Below, piece after piece: positions 10,736-22,266 of a stretch of DNA of 64,000 bases (position 1 is its first letter; each line of letters opens with the position of its first letter). Made by a program: the position numbers and the translations under genes. This stretch comes from Rhynchosporium graminicola (lineage: Eukaryota; Ascomycota; Leotiomycetes; Helotiales; Ploettnerulaceae). The notes under the pieces are model-generated. The model was given only the letters and a program-made list of their open reading frames with translations, was not told the DNA's origin and searched no databases. The stretch spans positions 180,600 to 244,599 of the forward strand of contig FJUW01000055.1 in the NCBI GenBank assembly GCA_900074885.1, given 5' to 3'.

Positions 10736-13075
10736 ATGTTGATGGGATTTGTCAAGCTTGAGTCTGGGTTGCTGTGACTGTTGTCTCCTTATGACTCTAT
10801 GAGTGCTGCGTCCTTTTTTTTTATCAGGTTGGGATGCGCCTCAGCCTGTTGTACTACTATTTAAAGTGTCACCTCTCAAAGACGTGTCTCAAGGTACAGT
10901 ACAGTCTCATACGAACGATGGGATCTTCGAACATGCATTCCTCGCAGTTGAAGCCCCTCTTGTCAATACCTAGTCGTCCTAACCAAGTACCTCTTATCGT
11001 TTGAGCATCGCTCCTCAATCATCGCTCGTTATACAATTTCCACCAAATCTCATCGTCTCAATGAAAATCGAGCCCGTATCCCTCAATCCTCGTAACTAAA
11101 ACTCCTCTCATCAATACGTGATCCTTTTAGCCAACGACATCCCCATCGAGTCCCATGTTCCTTTCTTTTCTTTTCTCAATCATCGCTGATCCCACCATTT
11201 CCGCTACTTCCTTCTCACTGGGCCCCAAGAATCTCCGCAAGACCCGACCTAGAGGGAGAGAGGACAAGACAAGTTCCGTTCTCACTCCTCCCTTCTTCAT
11301 TTGATACCAAGACTAACCGGTGATCCGTGTTCATCCACTCCCAGCTTTCCTTTCTCTCTTCCTCTTCATCTAACTACAGCAAAAGCAAAAGCAAAATATC
11401 CCGGGTGGATCTCCTCGACACCATCAACCTCACCCTTACCCTCACCCTCACCCTCAATCCCGAGCCATGGAGGAACGGGAGGGAAGGCAATTCGAATCCA
11501 GTGTCTAGCACCCCTGAATTCATCAATTTCACTACAGTAAACTACCTTGCAAGCTCTCTTCCCTCCCTCATCCTCCTCTCGACCATCTCGAAATCTCGTC
11601 TTCGGAAGCTCATAAACGACAAAGTCCTTGGATACAAGGTACGGTAAATACCGAGGATGGGCGAGATGTCTATGAGGCGTGAGTCCTGTGTCGGAAACAA
11701 CAGTACTGCGACAAATCATGAGCTAGCTAGCTAGCTGCACACCCCGAGGATATAACAATGAATCAATCACATAGATGACCAAGAAGATAGAGCGAAGTTT
11801 TCCGTCTCTCGTGGATCGGAGAAAAGCGTTGTTGGTATAGCACGGTGCGATGCGAAACACCTCGATTAAGCATTGATAGGCACTCGTGTAAGCAATAGTC
11901 TCTAAAATTTAAAAGCCTCACTGAACTTCAAGTCTTCAACTGCAGAAACGACACTTCCTCGCTCTCCGCACTTGACTTCTCCTCGCTCATCCTTTCTCTT
12001 CACGTCCCTCTGTCCTCGCGCAGGAGTAGGAACCAGATCATGTTGTTTCAACGACGCTCTCGCCGGTCTTTGTACTCAGTACTCATCCTCTTCACACGCG
12101 CTCCCCTCGCCCACAATACCTCTAATGACCCATCTCCCTTGTACCCTATCGCCCTCTCCCTCCCCTCTCCCACATACCTCCCCGGACTCCACGCCCTCCT
12201 TCCCCTTCGTCGCCATCTCCCATACACCCACCCCATACATCCCCAAACCAAGAAAAAATCTAGCTTAAATTCCCAGTGCTCAGCCTGCGTTCCTCTCCCT
12301 CTCCATCTTCCTCTCCCCTGACCTCTCCGGCACCTTCCAAGCCAATCAATGCACTGTACACTATACCATCTCGCACGCAAAGTTTCGATACCGTAGCCCT
12401 GCGGTGCTGCTTTCGTGATCGTGTGTAGGAAGGGAGAGAGGAAGGAAGTCTTTGATTTGGGTTGCTTTATTTTATACATAACACAAGGGCGTTGGATCAA
12501 GATGGATGGGTGTGAAAGATAGCTGTGTACTTGAGCTGGGCTGGGCTGGGCTGGGAGAAGGGGAGTAAAGAGGAGGGGAGGAAGGCTTGGAAGGGTTGTG
12601 AGGGAAGGATTGGAAAGGAAGTTGGAAGGGAAAGGAGAGGAGAGGAAATTCAAGAAGGAACCCCCTCGCTTGACTATCAGGAGAATGGGGTTTCCACACG
12701 AGTTAAAGCTCCAATACTATTTACTATTTACTATGGTGGGTAATGGTGAAGTCAATACAAGATTAAGATAAACCACCAGCTCAGGACGAAGCAGAAAGCA
12801 AGGACGCAATTAGAAGGCCAAGAGTAGGACGAGCATTGACAAAAGGATATGAGAGAACATATAACATAATTGTATTAACTGTGCTACCTCGACTGATTCA
12901 TTCATTTGGTGAAAGACCGCGCAGCTCGGAGTACCAGAACCAGTACAGACCTCCTCAAACGCCGATAATATATACCTATATACCCATCTATACCAATGCA
13001 TTTGATCTCCGCCCTGAGGTCTAACTTACACCACCCATCCCCAGATACCAAAAACGAATCCAGAAGAAGACCCAA
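10736..13075. other. Long spacer between convergent genes
   Basis: About 2.3 kb between the plus-strand zinc-finger gene and the minus-strand Ytp1-like gene. C-rich plus-strand tracts (11270-11460, 12100-12340) give open frames on both strands with Pro/Ser composition only. No domain or splice pattern supports a gene. Confidence 0.45.
11431..11456. repeat. CACCCT-type hexanucleotide repeat
   Basis: About four imperfect copies of a CCCTCA/CCCTTA unit. It is too short and of the wrong unit for a telomeric repeat (CCCTAA). Confidence 0.7.
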
Positions 13076-14734
13076 TCAAACCCTCAAGGCGTCATTCCTC
13101 CCCAACGTACTCGGGCTCTCCAACCCTGCATCACCATCTACCTCCTTCAGGATCGCATCATCATCCTCACTCATTAATCCCTCTAGCTCAAATTCTTCTG
13201 CATCGCGAATCTGTCTCGAGTCTGTAGGATTATGTCCATTTATCCTCGGTAATCTCCGCATCCTCTCTCCTCCGTTCATAGCTAGGGACTCGTCGTCCTT
13301 TGGTGGAACAGGAGGCGATGAATTGACGGCGTATAAGTGTAGGAGCATGTTTGTGAATAGGAAAATGAGGAATGCAAAGGAGTAGAGAACCAGGACGTAG
13401 GCAACATGGGTGATACCGGCGTCGGAAATGAGCTGCATTTGCTCTTCTGTGGCACCCATAAAGAGTAAGCCGGATGCGTAGAGGAGCTGAAGAAGTGTTA
13501 GCTGTGAATTCATTCTTTCATAGCTGAAAAAGGGCGCCTCCGAGGAAAGATATGAGGGGATCAAGAACTTACAAACGGTGCAACATATTGGAAACTATTC
13601 GTCTCCCCATCCTCCATCTCGGCCCTATCCCTCAGTATAAAAGCGACCTCAATGATCCTCGCCAAACCCGCAGCCATCAAAGTATACCCGAATACAACAT
13701 GTACCATCGTGCTCAATGGCAAATGCTGCGGATGACCACTCATCGCCCACCCGGTCAAGAATATCACAAAACCGGGCACGAAATTTCGCTTTGGTCCTCC
13801 ATCCTTCTTCCTACTAAGCCATACACCAGTCAAGCCCGCACACCACCAGATCACGCCCATAGTCGTGTGCTGGATATCGTTCGCTACCCATGCGGTTCCC
13901 CATTTGTGTTCCGTGAATGTGTTGACGCATCCCCATGCTGCGATCAAGGCACTATCGAAGAATTCCTGGGACCGTCCAGTACGTTTCAACCATGCTTGTC
14001 CGACTAACATCATCAAGGTCAAGATGATTCCGTATCCAATGAACGCACTTCCCATGATGAAATGCGCAAGACATTGTCCCAGGTGATCATCTCTACAGAA
14101 TCCCAATGCCGTAATCCCACCAAACAACATCTGTACCCACGCCGCAACTGGCATGGCTTTGCCCACAATTCCATGGCCGTAGACAGCCACTCTTCGGATC
14201 TGGGTGTTGATCTTGCCAGTGAAGTGGAATTTGAGGTAGACACCGAAGACGATTTGAGTGATGAGCATAAGCATTAGCCAGTTCGCGAAGGAGGCGTGTA
14301 CGTTATGTTTAAAGGCGCGGCCTTTGTGGAGGTGTCCGAGGAAGTAGGCTGGTACTGCGATAAAGGTTCCTAGGATTTGGACTGGGACGTGCCAGCGGTT
14401 TCGTGTTATCTAGACATTGTCAGCCTTCCTCATTTGGAAAAGGGCAAGGAAACAAACCCCTAAAACCATTCCTGTAGGAAAGATGATGCCAAAAGACAGC
14501 ATCATCAGTAGGATATGAATCCATAATATCGAATCCTAACCTCATCAGCATGCACCTCCTTCTATGTTTACCCCAACGTACAATCGGCTCATTGGATATC
14601 CATTCCCCAGTCACTATTTTCGACGCCTCGTGTTCTCCTCCGTGTGCCACGACAGTGTTTCCATTGGCAGAGAGTATAACAGCCAGAGAGAAGGCGAGAG
14701 AGGGAGATATCGAGGAGAGACTTATGCGCGCCAT
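13076..14734 (-). CDS. Ytp1-like multi-pass membrane protein
   Basis: Exons 14582-14734, 14458-14535, 13573-14409 and 13076-13486 (1479 nt, 492 aa). Introns are 46, 48 and 86 bp. The N-terminus has a hydrophobic signal-like segment (residues 8-30) followed by HGGEH. Next come several membrane segments, starting with SILWIHILLMMLSFGIIFP in exon 2. Exons 2-3 match the fungal DUF2427 plus Ytp1 domain pair: a His-rich multi-pass core with HGIVGK, GHPQHLPLS and NDIQHTTMG. The C-terminal 70 residues are acidic and soluble. Yeast Ytp1 is a poorly characterised membrane protein noted to resemble electron-transport proteins (family knowledge). The His-rich helices would fit haem or metal binding, which is inference. 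Each junction restores phase, and the 26-residue exon 2 fits the family, so I am confident. Confidence 0.88.
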
Positions 14735-16478
14735 AGTTGCGGATTACCGACGATATGCTTGGGACCTATGCTGCGCAGAATCGAATGTTCGATTGGACGA
14801 TGAGCTCCTGAAACGAGGTCGTCCTGCAATGGTGGATCGCTTGCCCAGGCTGATTGAGGAACGAGATCTCCGAAGGTTCAGGACTCGAGCCTCGAATTCA
14901 GTTATGATGTCTAGTATACGGGATTCGAGATTCGAAGAGATTGTTCTCGTTGGCGTCTTCGTCGTCGTCGTAGCTTCAATGCGGGATGCGTGGGAATGAG
15001 GCAGCTCTAATTGGGTGGAAAAGAGTTGAGATGCAGGCGCCCTGGTATCAAGATGGATGCGAGCTAGGCGAGGTAGAGTAGTAGAGTGGGTTTTGGATTG
15101 AGCACTTCTCTATGCCTCTAGTGCTTGGTGGCGTGCGGCTGAGCTGTTGCTGACTAGTGCTTGCTACCTATTTGGAGAGACTGTCAAACAACTTGGAATT
15201 AAAGGAAGATATATTTGCAGAATCGGAAATGAATCATTGTGAGTTGACAGATCAATAGAATTGCATTCGAGTCTGGGAGCCGGTTCATTTCCTGCAGCCT
15301 TTGTGCTTGTCTATTTTATACTTCTTTCTGCTGCAGGTCGCTTCTCAAGCATCTTATTGAAGGATGTCAATATTCAAATCTTCGTAGACTTCTGTGTATT
15401 CAAATGATATAATAGGCCAGGCGATAAGAAGTCTAGATCACCTATCGAGTAAGTCTCAAAGCTTCCTGTGCTTAATCCCTATTGGCGTTGATTTAGGGTT
15501 TCTCGATCGTCTTGTCTTTATAAGTAAGTAATCTCTTGTCTTCCTCTAGTCCGATGGTGAAAAAGCCTATAGCAAACCAGATTCCCATGAGCCATGAGTG
15601 GCAAACAAAGCTATCTCACAGATTTCAGTAGGGTTGAAACCTCATTCGAGCTGCCTTACGGGTTGAGAAGGGCGAGATCTTTTATTAGTGCTCTTGTCTT
15701 GCTCTTCATTCAAGACTGGAGGTTGCATAGCCACGTGAATTTGCCTTCCCAGGTCTTCAGCTCCTTCTGATCAGGTCCAAAAGCATTATGTCAAGCCATA
15801 CAAGTGTAGGTAATTTCGTATTCCGCATCAGATCCCGATAACATATCCAATCAAGATCGGAATTCCCCAAACCATTGCCTAACCCACGACACCTCAGTAA
15901 TTCCCAGCTACCCTCCCTCCCTCTCCAACGTGTGGCCAAACAAAAACCATTACAAGCCGAAGTACTTGCAAGAACTCAAGACTATTACAAAACTTCCACA
16001 TCTAATACCACGATCTACAACTTCCTCGCGGATAACTAACACTTATAGATAGAGAACTTTATTTATTAGTACGGGGAGTCATGACCAACAACTACTGACT
16101 ATTCGCATAATCAAACCCACCCCTCTATCTCTATATCTCTCTAACCTTCGCCATCCCTCCGTCCGTCCATCCATCCATCCAAACACCCTCTCAATCCACT
16201 CAAACTCCTCACACAAACAAACAACACCCACAATACCAAACACCGCACACCGTCTTATCATAGTAGTCAGCCCTACCTCTCCTACCTCACTATACAAAAA
16301 AGAAATCAAAACTATCCCCCACTCAATAAGTCCCTCCCCCTTCCATCAAGCAAAACTCATAATATCTAGCATTTTGAAAAAGAAAAAACGATACCAAAAC
16401 CCACTCAACTCTACAACCCTCCCCTCTCCTCTCCTCTTCGCATAAGATAAGTCGAGACGCGATCTGCTTATGAATATA

Positions 16479-16532
16479 TACCTACATACCTACATACCTA
16501 CATACCTACATACCACATACCACATACCACAC
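16479..16532. repeat. CTACATAC tandem repeat
   Basis: Four to five copies of an 8-bp CTACATAC unit, passing into CACATAC units. Confidence 0.85.
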
Positions 16533-16782
16533 CACACTTTCGTCCATCTTCCTTCAAGTCCATAAAAAAAACACAAAGAGCGATATACTAAGTTTGGGTC
16601 GTTCGGTTCCTGATTACCGTCTAGGTAGGTGCCTAAGACCTAGTGCTGGTGGCGTATCTTCCCCCCCCTTTGACGATAGTATGCTGATTCAAGAGTGCAG
16701 TTATAGGAATACTTATACTGTAGTACTGTAATACGAGGATACCGAAAATATCGCTGAATATCTGAACGTAGCAGCTGGGAGA

Positions 16783-16843
16783 GGAGAGGAAAGGAAAGGA
16801 AAGGAAAGGAAAGGATGCTGGATGGGATGGGATGGGATGGGAT
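16783..16843. repeat. GGAAA and GGGAT pentanucleotide repeats
   Basis: Six or more GGAAA units (16785-16815), then about five GGGAT units (16819-16843), separated by 3-4 bases. Confidence 0.85.
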
Positions 16844-17461
16844 AGAATATAGGTGGGTGGGTGGAAGCGGATAGGATGACATGGCAGGTTAAGTAGATAG
16901 GTGGTTGAGTGAGGGAGTCTATGGGAAAGAAGATAATATTAAAGAAGGTGGGTGGGTGGGTTCACGAGCTGAATAAATGAATGAACGAATGAGTGAATGA
17001 ATATATAAGTGAATGAATGGCCTTGTTTCTTTACTGGGGACATTTTTGATTTGGGGAGGGGTTTGTTGGAGGGTGATATAGAGTAGAGTAGAGTGATGTA
17101 GAGAGGATAGACTTCTCACATGAATGAATTGAAATCGGGTAGCTATCTGTTACTATATGAATCAAGTGTGAAGGGTTGATGTTCGTTCGACATTTCGACA
17201 AGTAGAAGAGGTGGAGGGCTGTATGTCTGAAGAGGGAATAGCAGAGACGAGAAGAAAATATACGATAGGTAATGATGATCACATAGCAAAAGGTACCGAT
17301 GTATGCAAAGTCTAGTATAAGAAGATCATCTATATTCATTCAAAATCACACAGATGCAGCTCCATGAAACAAAATGTGTTCACGGCACGACTATCACATG
17401 CAATTGATGCAACCCTCATTCATCCCTTCGCTTAAACCTCCAACAACATGAACAACACCCT

Positions 17462-18409
17462 CTACAAAGTAACCTCCAACTTCATCACCTCCGCAACACC
17501 ATCCTTAATCGCATTGACCTTGACCTCATCCAAAGGCTTCAATGGTCGTCTGGGAAGTCCTCCATATCCGTAATAGCTCTGAATAGCACTCTTGGTACCC
17601 GCAATGGCCGCTTTGGTCAGTACCCAATCGCCCTTACTCAAGATCTTCTGCATAGCAAAAGCCTCATCCCTCTTCCCCTCCTTATACAGCTCCCATACCT
17701 TGACGCAAGTCTTGGGCATGACATTGGCTCCTCCAGCAATGATTCCCGAGCCACCAGACACCAAAGTCTGAGCCGTGAAATCGCACACGCCGCCGAAAGC
17801 CATGTATCCGCTTCCTTCGCTGAATGGCGTCTTCGCATCAACAGCTAAAGCGACACGAGTCAACTTGCCGGTGTTACCACAAGTGAATTTCGTGCCGACG
17901 ATCTTGGGGTGTTGAGCCAACTTGATCAGGAGATCGGAATCCATATCGATACCCGCGACAGCACCAGGGTAATTGTATAGAACGATTGGCAGAGCCGCCT
18001 GGTCCGCAACAGCGATGAAATAGTTGTACACTGCCTCCTCGTCCATCAATCCGCGGAAATAACTTGGTGGCAGAATAAGCACCGCATCTCCACCAGCATC
18101 TTTACTCTCCTGGATGAGCTCCAGTGCGCCGCGTACGGAGCCCGAGGAAGCGCCTACGATGATGGGAACGTGGGCGAAGTTCGCAGAGTCGAGGGCTTCG
18201 CGCGTGGCGGTTGTGACGGCGATTCGTTCAGCGGGTGACAAGTGCACGGCCTCGCCGTTGGATCCCATGGTGACGAGACCGACGAGACCGGCTTGTGCCA
18301 GACGAATGGCGTGTTTCTTGATGGTGGGGATGTCGAGATCTTCGTTGGGGGTGAAGAAGGTCATGGTGGGGGCGTAAATGCCGGGGACGAGGGGACGAGC
18401 TGTAGACAT
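17462..18409 (-). CDS. Dihydrodipicolinate synthase/N-acetylneuraminate lyase family aldolase
   Basis: Single exon, 315 aa from the ATG at 18409. The upstream in-frame ATG at 18562 would add 51 low-complexity residues and is rejected. It is a TIM-barrel class I aldolase. The GSNGE loop (49-53) equals the GTTGE pyruvate-carboxylate-binding loop, YNYP at 145-148 supplies the catalytic Tyr, and Lys174 in GTKFTCGN is the Schiff-base lysine. In fungi this family includes 2-keto-3-deoxy-L-galactonate aldolase (D-galacturonate catabolism; LGA1/GaaC) and 4-hydroxy-2-oxoglutarate aldolase. GTKFTCGNTGKLTR resembles the former, but I cannot separate them without alignment. It cleaves a 2-keto acid to pyruvate plus an aldehyde. 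No partner pathway genes lie nearby. Confidence 0.85.
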   Translation of the reverse strand: MSTARPLVPGIYAPTMTFFTPNEDLDIPTIKKHAIRLAQAGLVGLVTMGSNGEAVHLSPAERIAVTTATREALDSANFAHVPIIVGASSGSVRGALELIQESKDAGGDAVLILPPSYFRGLMDEEAVYNYFIAVADQAALPIVLYNYPGAVAGIDMDSDLLIKLAQHPKIVGTKFTCGNTGKLTRVALAVDAKTPFSEGSGYMAFGGVCDFTAQTLVSGGSGIIAGGANVMPKTCVKVWELYKEGKRDEAFAMQKILSKGDWVLTKAAIAGTKSAIQSYYGYGGLPRRPLKPLDEVKVNAIKDGVAEVMKLEVTL

Positions 18410-18600
18410 TTTGAGGGGATCGTGAGATTGAGAGGATGTGTGTTTGGTGTTGGTTGGTTTGGGGAGAGGAATTTTGTAGGTAAGGAGAGATGAATGTGAG
18501 TGATCAAGTAGCGTTTGTAAGTGAAAAAGTGTGTTGCAGTGCGGAGAGGGTAGGGGAATCAAGTGTAGATATAAATAAGATCCAGCCCACCTTCAAGCCG

Positions 18601-18660
18601 CCAGCCAGCCAGCCAGCCAGCCAGCCTCAGGACAACGGCAAGCAAGCAAGCAAGCAAGCA
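18601..18660. repeat. CCAG and CAAG tetranucleotide repeats
   Basis: About six CCAG units (18601-18626), then about five CAAG units (18638-18660), just upstream of the aldolase gene. Confidence 0.85.
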
Positions 18661-18783
18661 ACTAGGAAGTAGCCAGTAACTGCTCATTAGCCATTAGAGA
18701 GTAGTTAATACTGTAGTACTGTAGTAACAAATACCCCGGACCCCCGATTGAGTTAGAAGGACAGGATAGATAGTGGGGGGAAC

Positions 18784-18880
18784 AGGTACAGGTACAGGTA
18801 CAGGTACAGGTACGTACGTACGTACGCGTACAAGCATTTCCAGGAAGTACCTAGGTTGATGGATGGATGGATGGACGGAC
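18784..18880. repeat. GGTACA, TACG and GATG repeats
   Basis: Five GGTACA units (18784-18812), four TACG units (to 18826), then about five GATG units (18858-18880). Confidence 0.85.
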
Positions 18881-20231
18881 GATACTGTAGAAGATTGAAA
18901 GGAGGGGGTCCGGTCCACGTTGTCCTTATTACTTGAGAGTTTTGCGGTGAACTTACTTACTTACTTGACTTTTGCGTACCTACTGAAGCACATACAGTAT
19001 GGAGGAAGGAAGGAAGGAAGGATGGCCTCACCGCATTGATAGATAGGGTAGAGCGAGCTGGATGGACCCCGCCAACCAACTACTTATAACCCCGCCATTC
19101 GAGAGTGGACTGGGCTGGACTGGACTAGAAAATTAAGGTCTGATTCTCGGAGTATAAACAATGGAACAGAGAAAGTCGGTGAGGTGAGGTGAGGTGAGGT
19201 GAGAGTGTTTGAAACTTGAGCATTTTCGAGATGAGTAGTTTCATAAGAACTGCATCATCAAAATAGATGTGTACTTTCTCTCATTCATTCATCCATTCAT
19301 TCCCCGAAATGGTACTTGTAATAATAAGGAACGGGAGAACTAGAAAGCCACAGTCAAAGCCATGCTGACTAAAATCCCACCTACTGATTGATACCACCCA
19401 ACCCAACCCAACTCGATCTCCAGACTTTGAGATCACGATCACACGGCAATGCGTGGGATGTCTTGAAAAGACAGCTACTAAGTAGACATACAGGTTCGGT
19501 ATCGGATACACAGCACCAAAAGAAAGTTTACTTGAGTAATTAAATCATCGATCGGGACACGTTTCATTACACCGAGCGAGCAAGCAAGCATGTATGTTAG
19601 TTACTTCTACCGAGTATATATATGCAGGGAGGGGTATGGGTATGGATATTCTTCCACGAATTGTAGCGGAGATGAGGATTCATGCGGGATGCGGTCGAGG
19701 AGGAGGGGAGCGTGGGGTAATTGACGCCGACGCCGCCTCGTTGTTTAATGCAGGTGAGGGGGGAAAGGGGGGGTTAGGTTAGTGTTTCGAGGTGCCGTTG
19801 TGTTTCGGGAATTGTGATTGAGAGGGATAGGCAGGGAGGGATACGTAGCATCATGAAGCAAGATTGAACGAGAGTTTGTTTTGATGATAAAGATTTCGAG
19901 ATAATTTTACTTGGGAGGATGCGCAAGGTTGGCATGTGAATGGCATGTGATTGATACTGTAACCCCCTCAAATAGCGGTATAGGACGAACGGACCTTGAC
20001 TGACTGATGATCTTCAAAAGCATCTACAGAAGTGTCACGGTACTTAGTCTCCTCCTCGTCTCTTGATATCATCTGCCCACTCCCTCATCAGAACCCGCAG
20101 CAGCAGGCAGCATCAACCTTCTTGGGTAAACCCAAAACTCTTGCTGAGTTGGACATACTTACGCAGTACGCAGTAACAAACCTGCTCATTCCAGAAGGTA
20201 CCTTCCTTTACGACACCGCAAATACAATTTA

Positions 20232-20271
20232 ATATCAATATCAATACTAATATCAATATCAATATCAATAT
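20232..20271. repeat. TATCAA hexanucleotide repeat
   Basis: About six and a half copies of AATATC/TATCAA, one of them altered. Confidence 0.85.
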
Positions 20272-22266
20272 CCCCAAACCAAGGAGCCTTGCCCGACTCA
20301 AGAGACACGCGTGGGGGTGCGTGCATTGATGATAGGACGAACAAGCATTCCCCAGATCATCATTCGTACCACCTCGCTACAGTGATTTGACCTATTCTGC
20401 TATGATATCAGTGAATAATCTTCGTAATAAATTACACGAGATCACCGCGAGGTGATTTCTTGTAAGTTGCATTAAAAGGCACGCATAGAGGTCAAAACGC
20501 CTCTTGCAACTGCCGGCAAGGTTTCTCACCAACTGGACTGGGATCGATTCGATACGGTCGGTTACTCGGGGCGCGTTCTAAGTCAGGAAAGTGAGAATGA
20601 GCGAAAAGACTCCCTCTTTCTTGTATGAAGGAAATATCTTCTACATGATCATTTTTCAATATCTACAATGGAAAAGAGTAATAAAAAAAACTACAATACA
20701 AAAATTACTCGGATGTTATGCATATGATTTTTGATGAAGTAGATTGTCAATTGTAAGATTTCGAATATTCGAGTTCCTTCCTTAAGGTGTATGTACTTTG
20801 GCTATACCTCAGTCTTCTCTCTACGATAGATGAATCCTGAATAGTTATTAGATTATTTTCTCTAGTTCTAATATATATAGGATACATGGTATACTTAATG
20901 ATTTAATTAGAACTAAGTAGACCTTCTTCATAATTATAATTTCAATCTAAAATCTAGTTCTTACGAATTTATCTCTAACAAATTTTCCTTCAATTCTCGC
21001 TTATTCCCTCACTCTCCCGACTAAACACGCGCCCGAGTAAACCCAGGCGGAACTGAGCGTAGGAATAAGGATGGATGTCCATTATGCAAGAATCGCGATT
21101 GATGAATGAGCGGTTCATAGACTATTCATAGATTCCTCGGTCTAAGGGTATCGAATACCATAATCAATACCAAGGTACCAGCCGGGGTGCTAGGCATTTA
21201 TTAAACAGCTCGGCACCTACTCAGGGAACAGCTGAATCATATCCTCGACCTAACCCTTCTCCTCCCTTCCGATGGTACGTCCATCCATACCTGCATCCAG
21301 GTAAATGTAAGAACAACCCTTAGCCAAGCACCGACTCTATATAAAACCCCGCCCACAATCTGAGACCTAGATAGCATCCCCCCCTTCAACAACCGACAAA
21401 CAGGCTTCACGGAACCCGGTTTCACCACCCACGCGCACTTCACCCCTCACGACAAACTCCTTCCACTACAATACACCAAGTACACGACTCGGCTTTTGCA
21501 TTCAAACCAAACCCCCTATTCCATATCCCACACACCCAATCTCAACGAGACTCACATCTTCCCTATCAACATTTCCATTCCCATTCCCATTTCCCATTTT
21601 CCTCTTCCCCATCGGCTTTTTCAACCGCCATACTGACAGGGCTGTTTGTTCCCTCATGAATTTAACCACCTACGTCCAAGCGTGCCAAACTACTTCCCTC
21701 ACCTACCTGTTCGGTAGGATCATTCGACCCATATGTGAGGTATGAAGATGAAGAAATCGATGAGGTTCCTGGCGTGAATTCCTTATTGATCCACCACCCC
21801 TACGATGCATGATAGTGTGCAATCCTTTCTTTTCCTACAAGATATCATCCTGCAGGGAAATCGCAGTTTCGAGTTATAACTGCATCGGGAATTGCATATC
21901 GGAAGTTCGGGTTGGAGCAGAGTATCAATAATCAAGTGTACATGTTTCTCTTACGACTCGAGCACAGAGAAGAGAAAAAGAGGCGTGTGCCAACCAATGT
22001 ATGCTTCGTAGGTATATATTCGAGAAGAGAGAATGCGCCTAATGCTGGCTACCTATGCACCCAGTATGTAACCTAAAATTAAAGCAGTGCCATGCCGTGT
22101 CATAAACGCCAAACACATCATGCTGTCCATCAGATCAAATCATCCATCTCGTTTTATCGTTATAATCATCGTACATCTTCATCCATTCAACCACCCCGTT
22201 CTCGCGTCTTCTCCTCTCCTGTGCAGTTGAAAGAGGAAGCATTCCATACCAAATCCCAAGTCTGGT

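Larger units (their letters stand above)
14735..17461. other. Long repeat-rich spacer
   Basis: 2.7 kb without a supportable gene. 14735-15050 would be the promoter side of the Ytp1-like gene. 16080-17100 is a string of microsatellites. Open frames here reflect simple repeats. Confidence 0.5.
18410..22266. other. Long spacer dense in microsatellites, AT-rich patch
   Basis: 3.9 kb with no gene I can support. 18570-20280 is unusually dense in tetra- and hexanucleotide repeats. 20620-20990 is AT-rich. No conserved frame or splice pattern was seen. Confidence 0.5.

Noticed and set aside
11431..11456. Possible interstitial telomere repeat
   Set aside because: Units are CCCTCA/CCCTTA, not CCCTAA, and only about four copies.
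11301..12653. Several overlapping frames on both strands
   Set aside because: Composition is Pro/Ser/Arg low complexity caused by C-rich tracts and a CACCCT repeat; no splice signals or domains.
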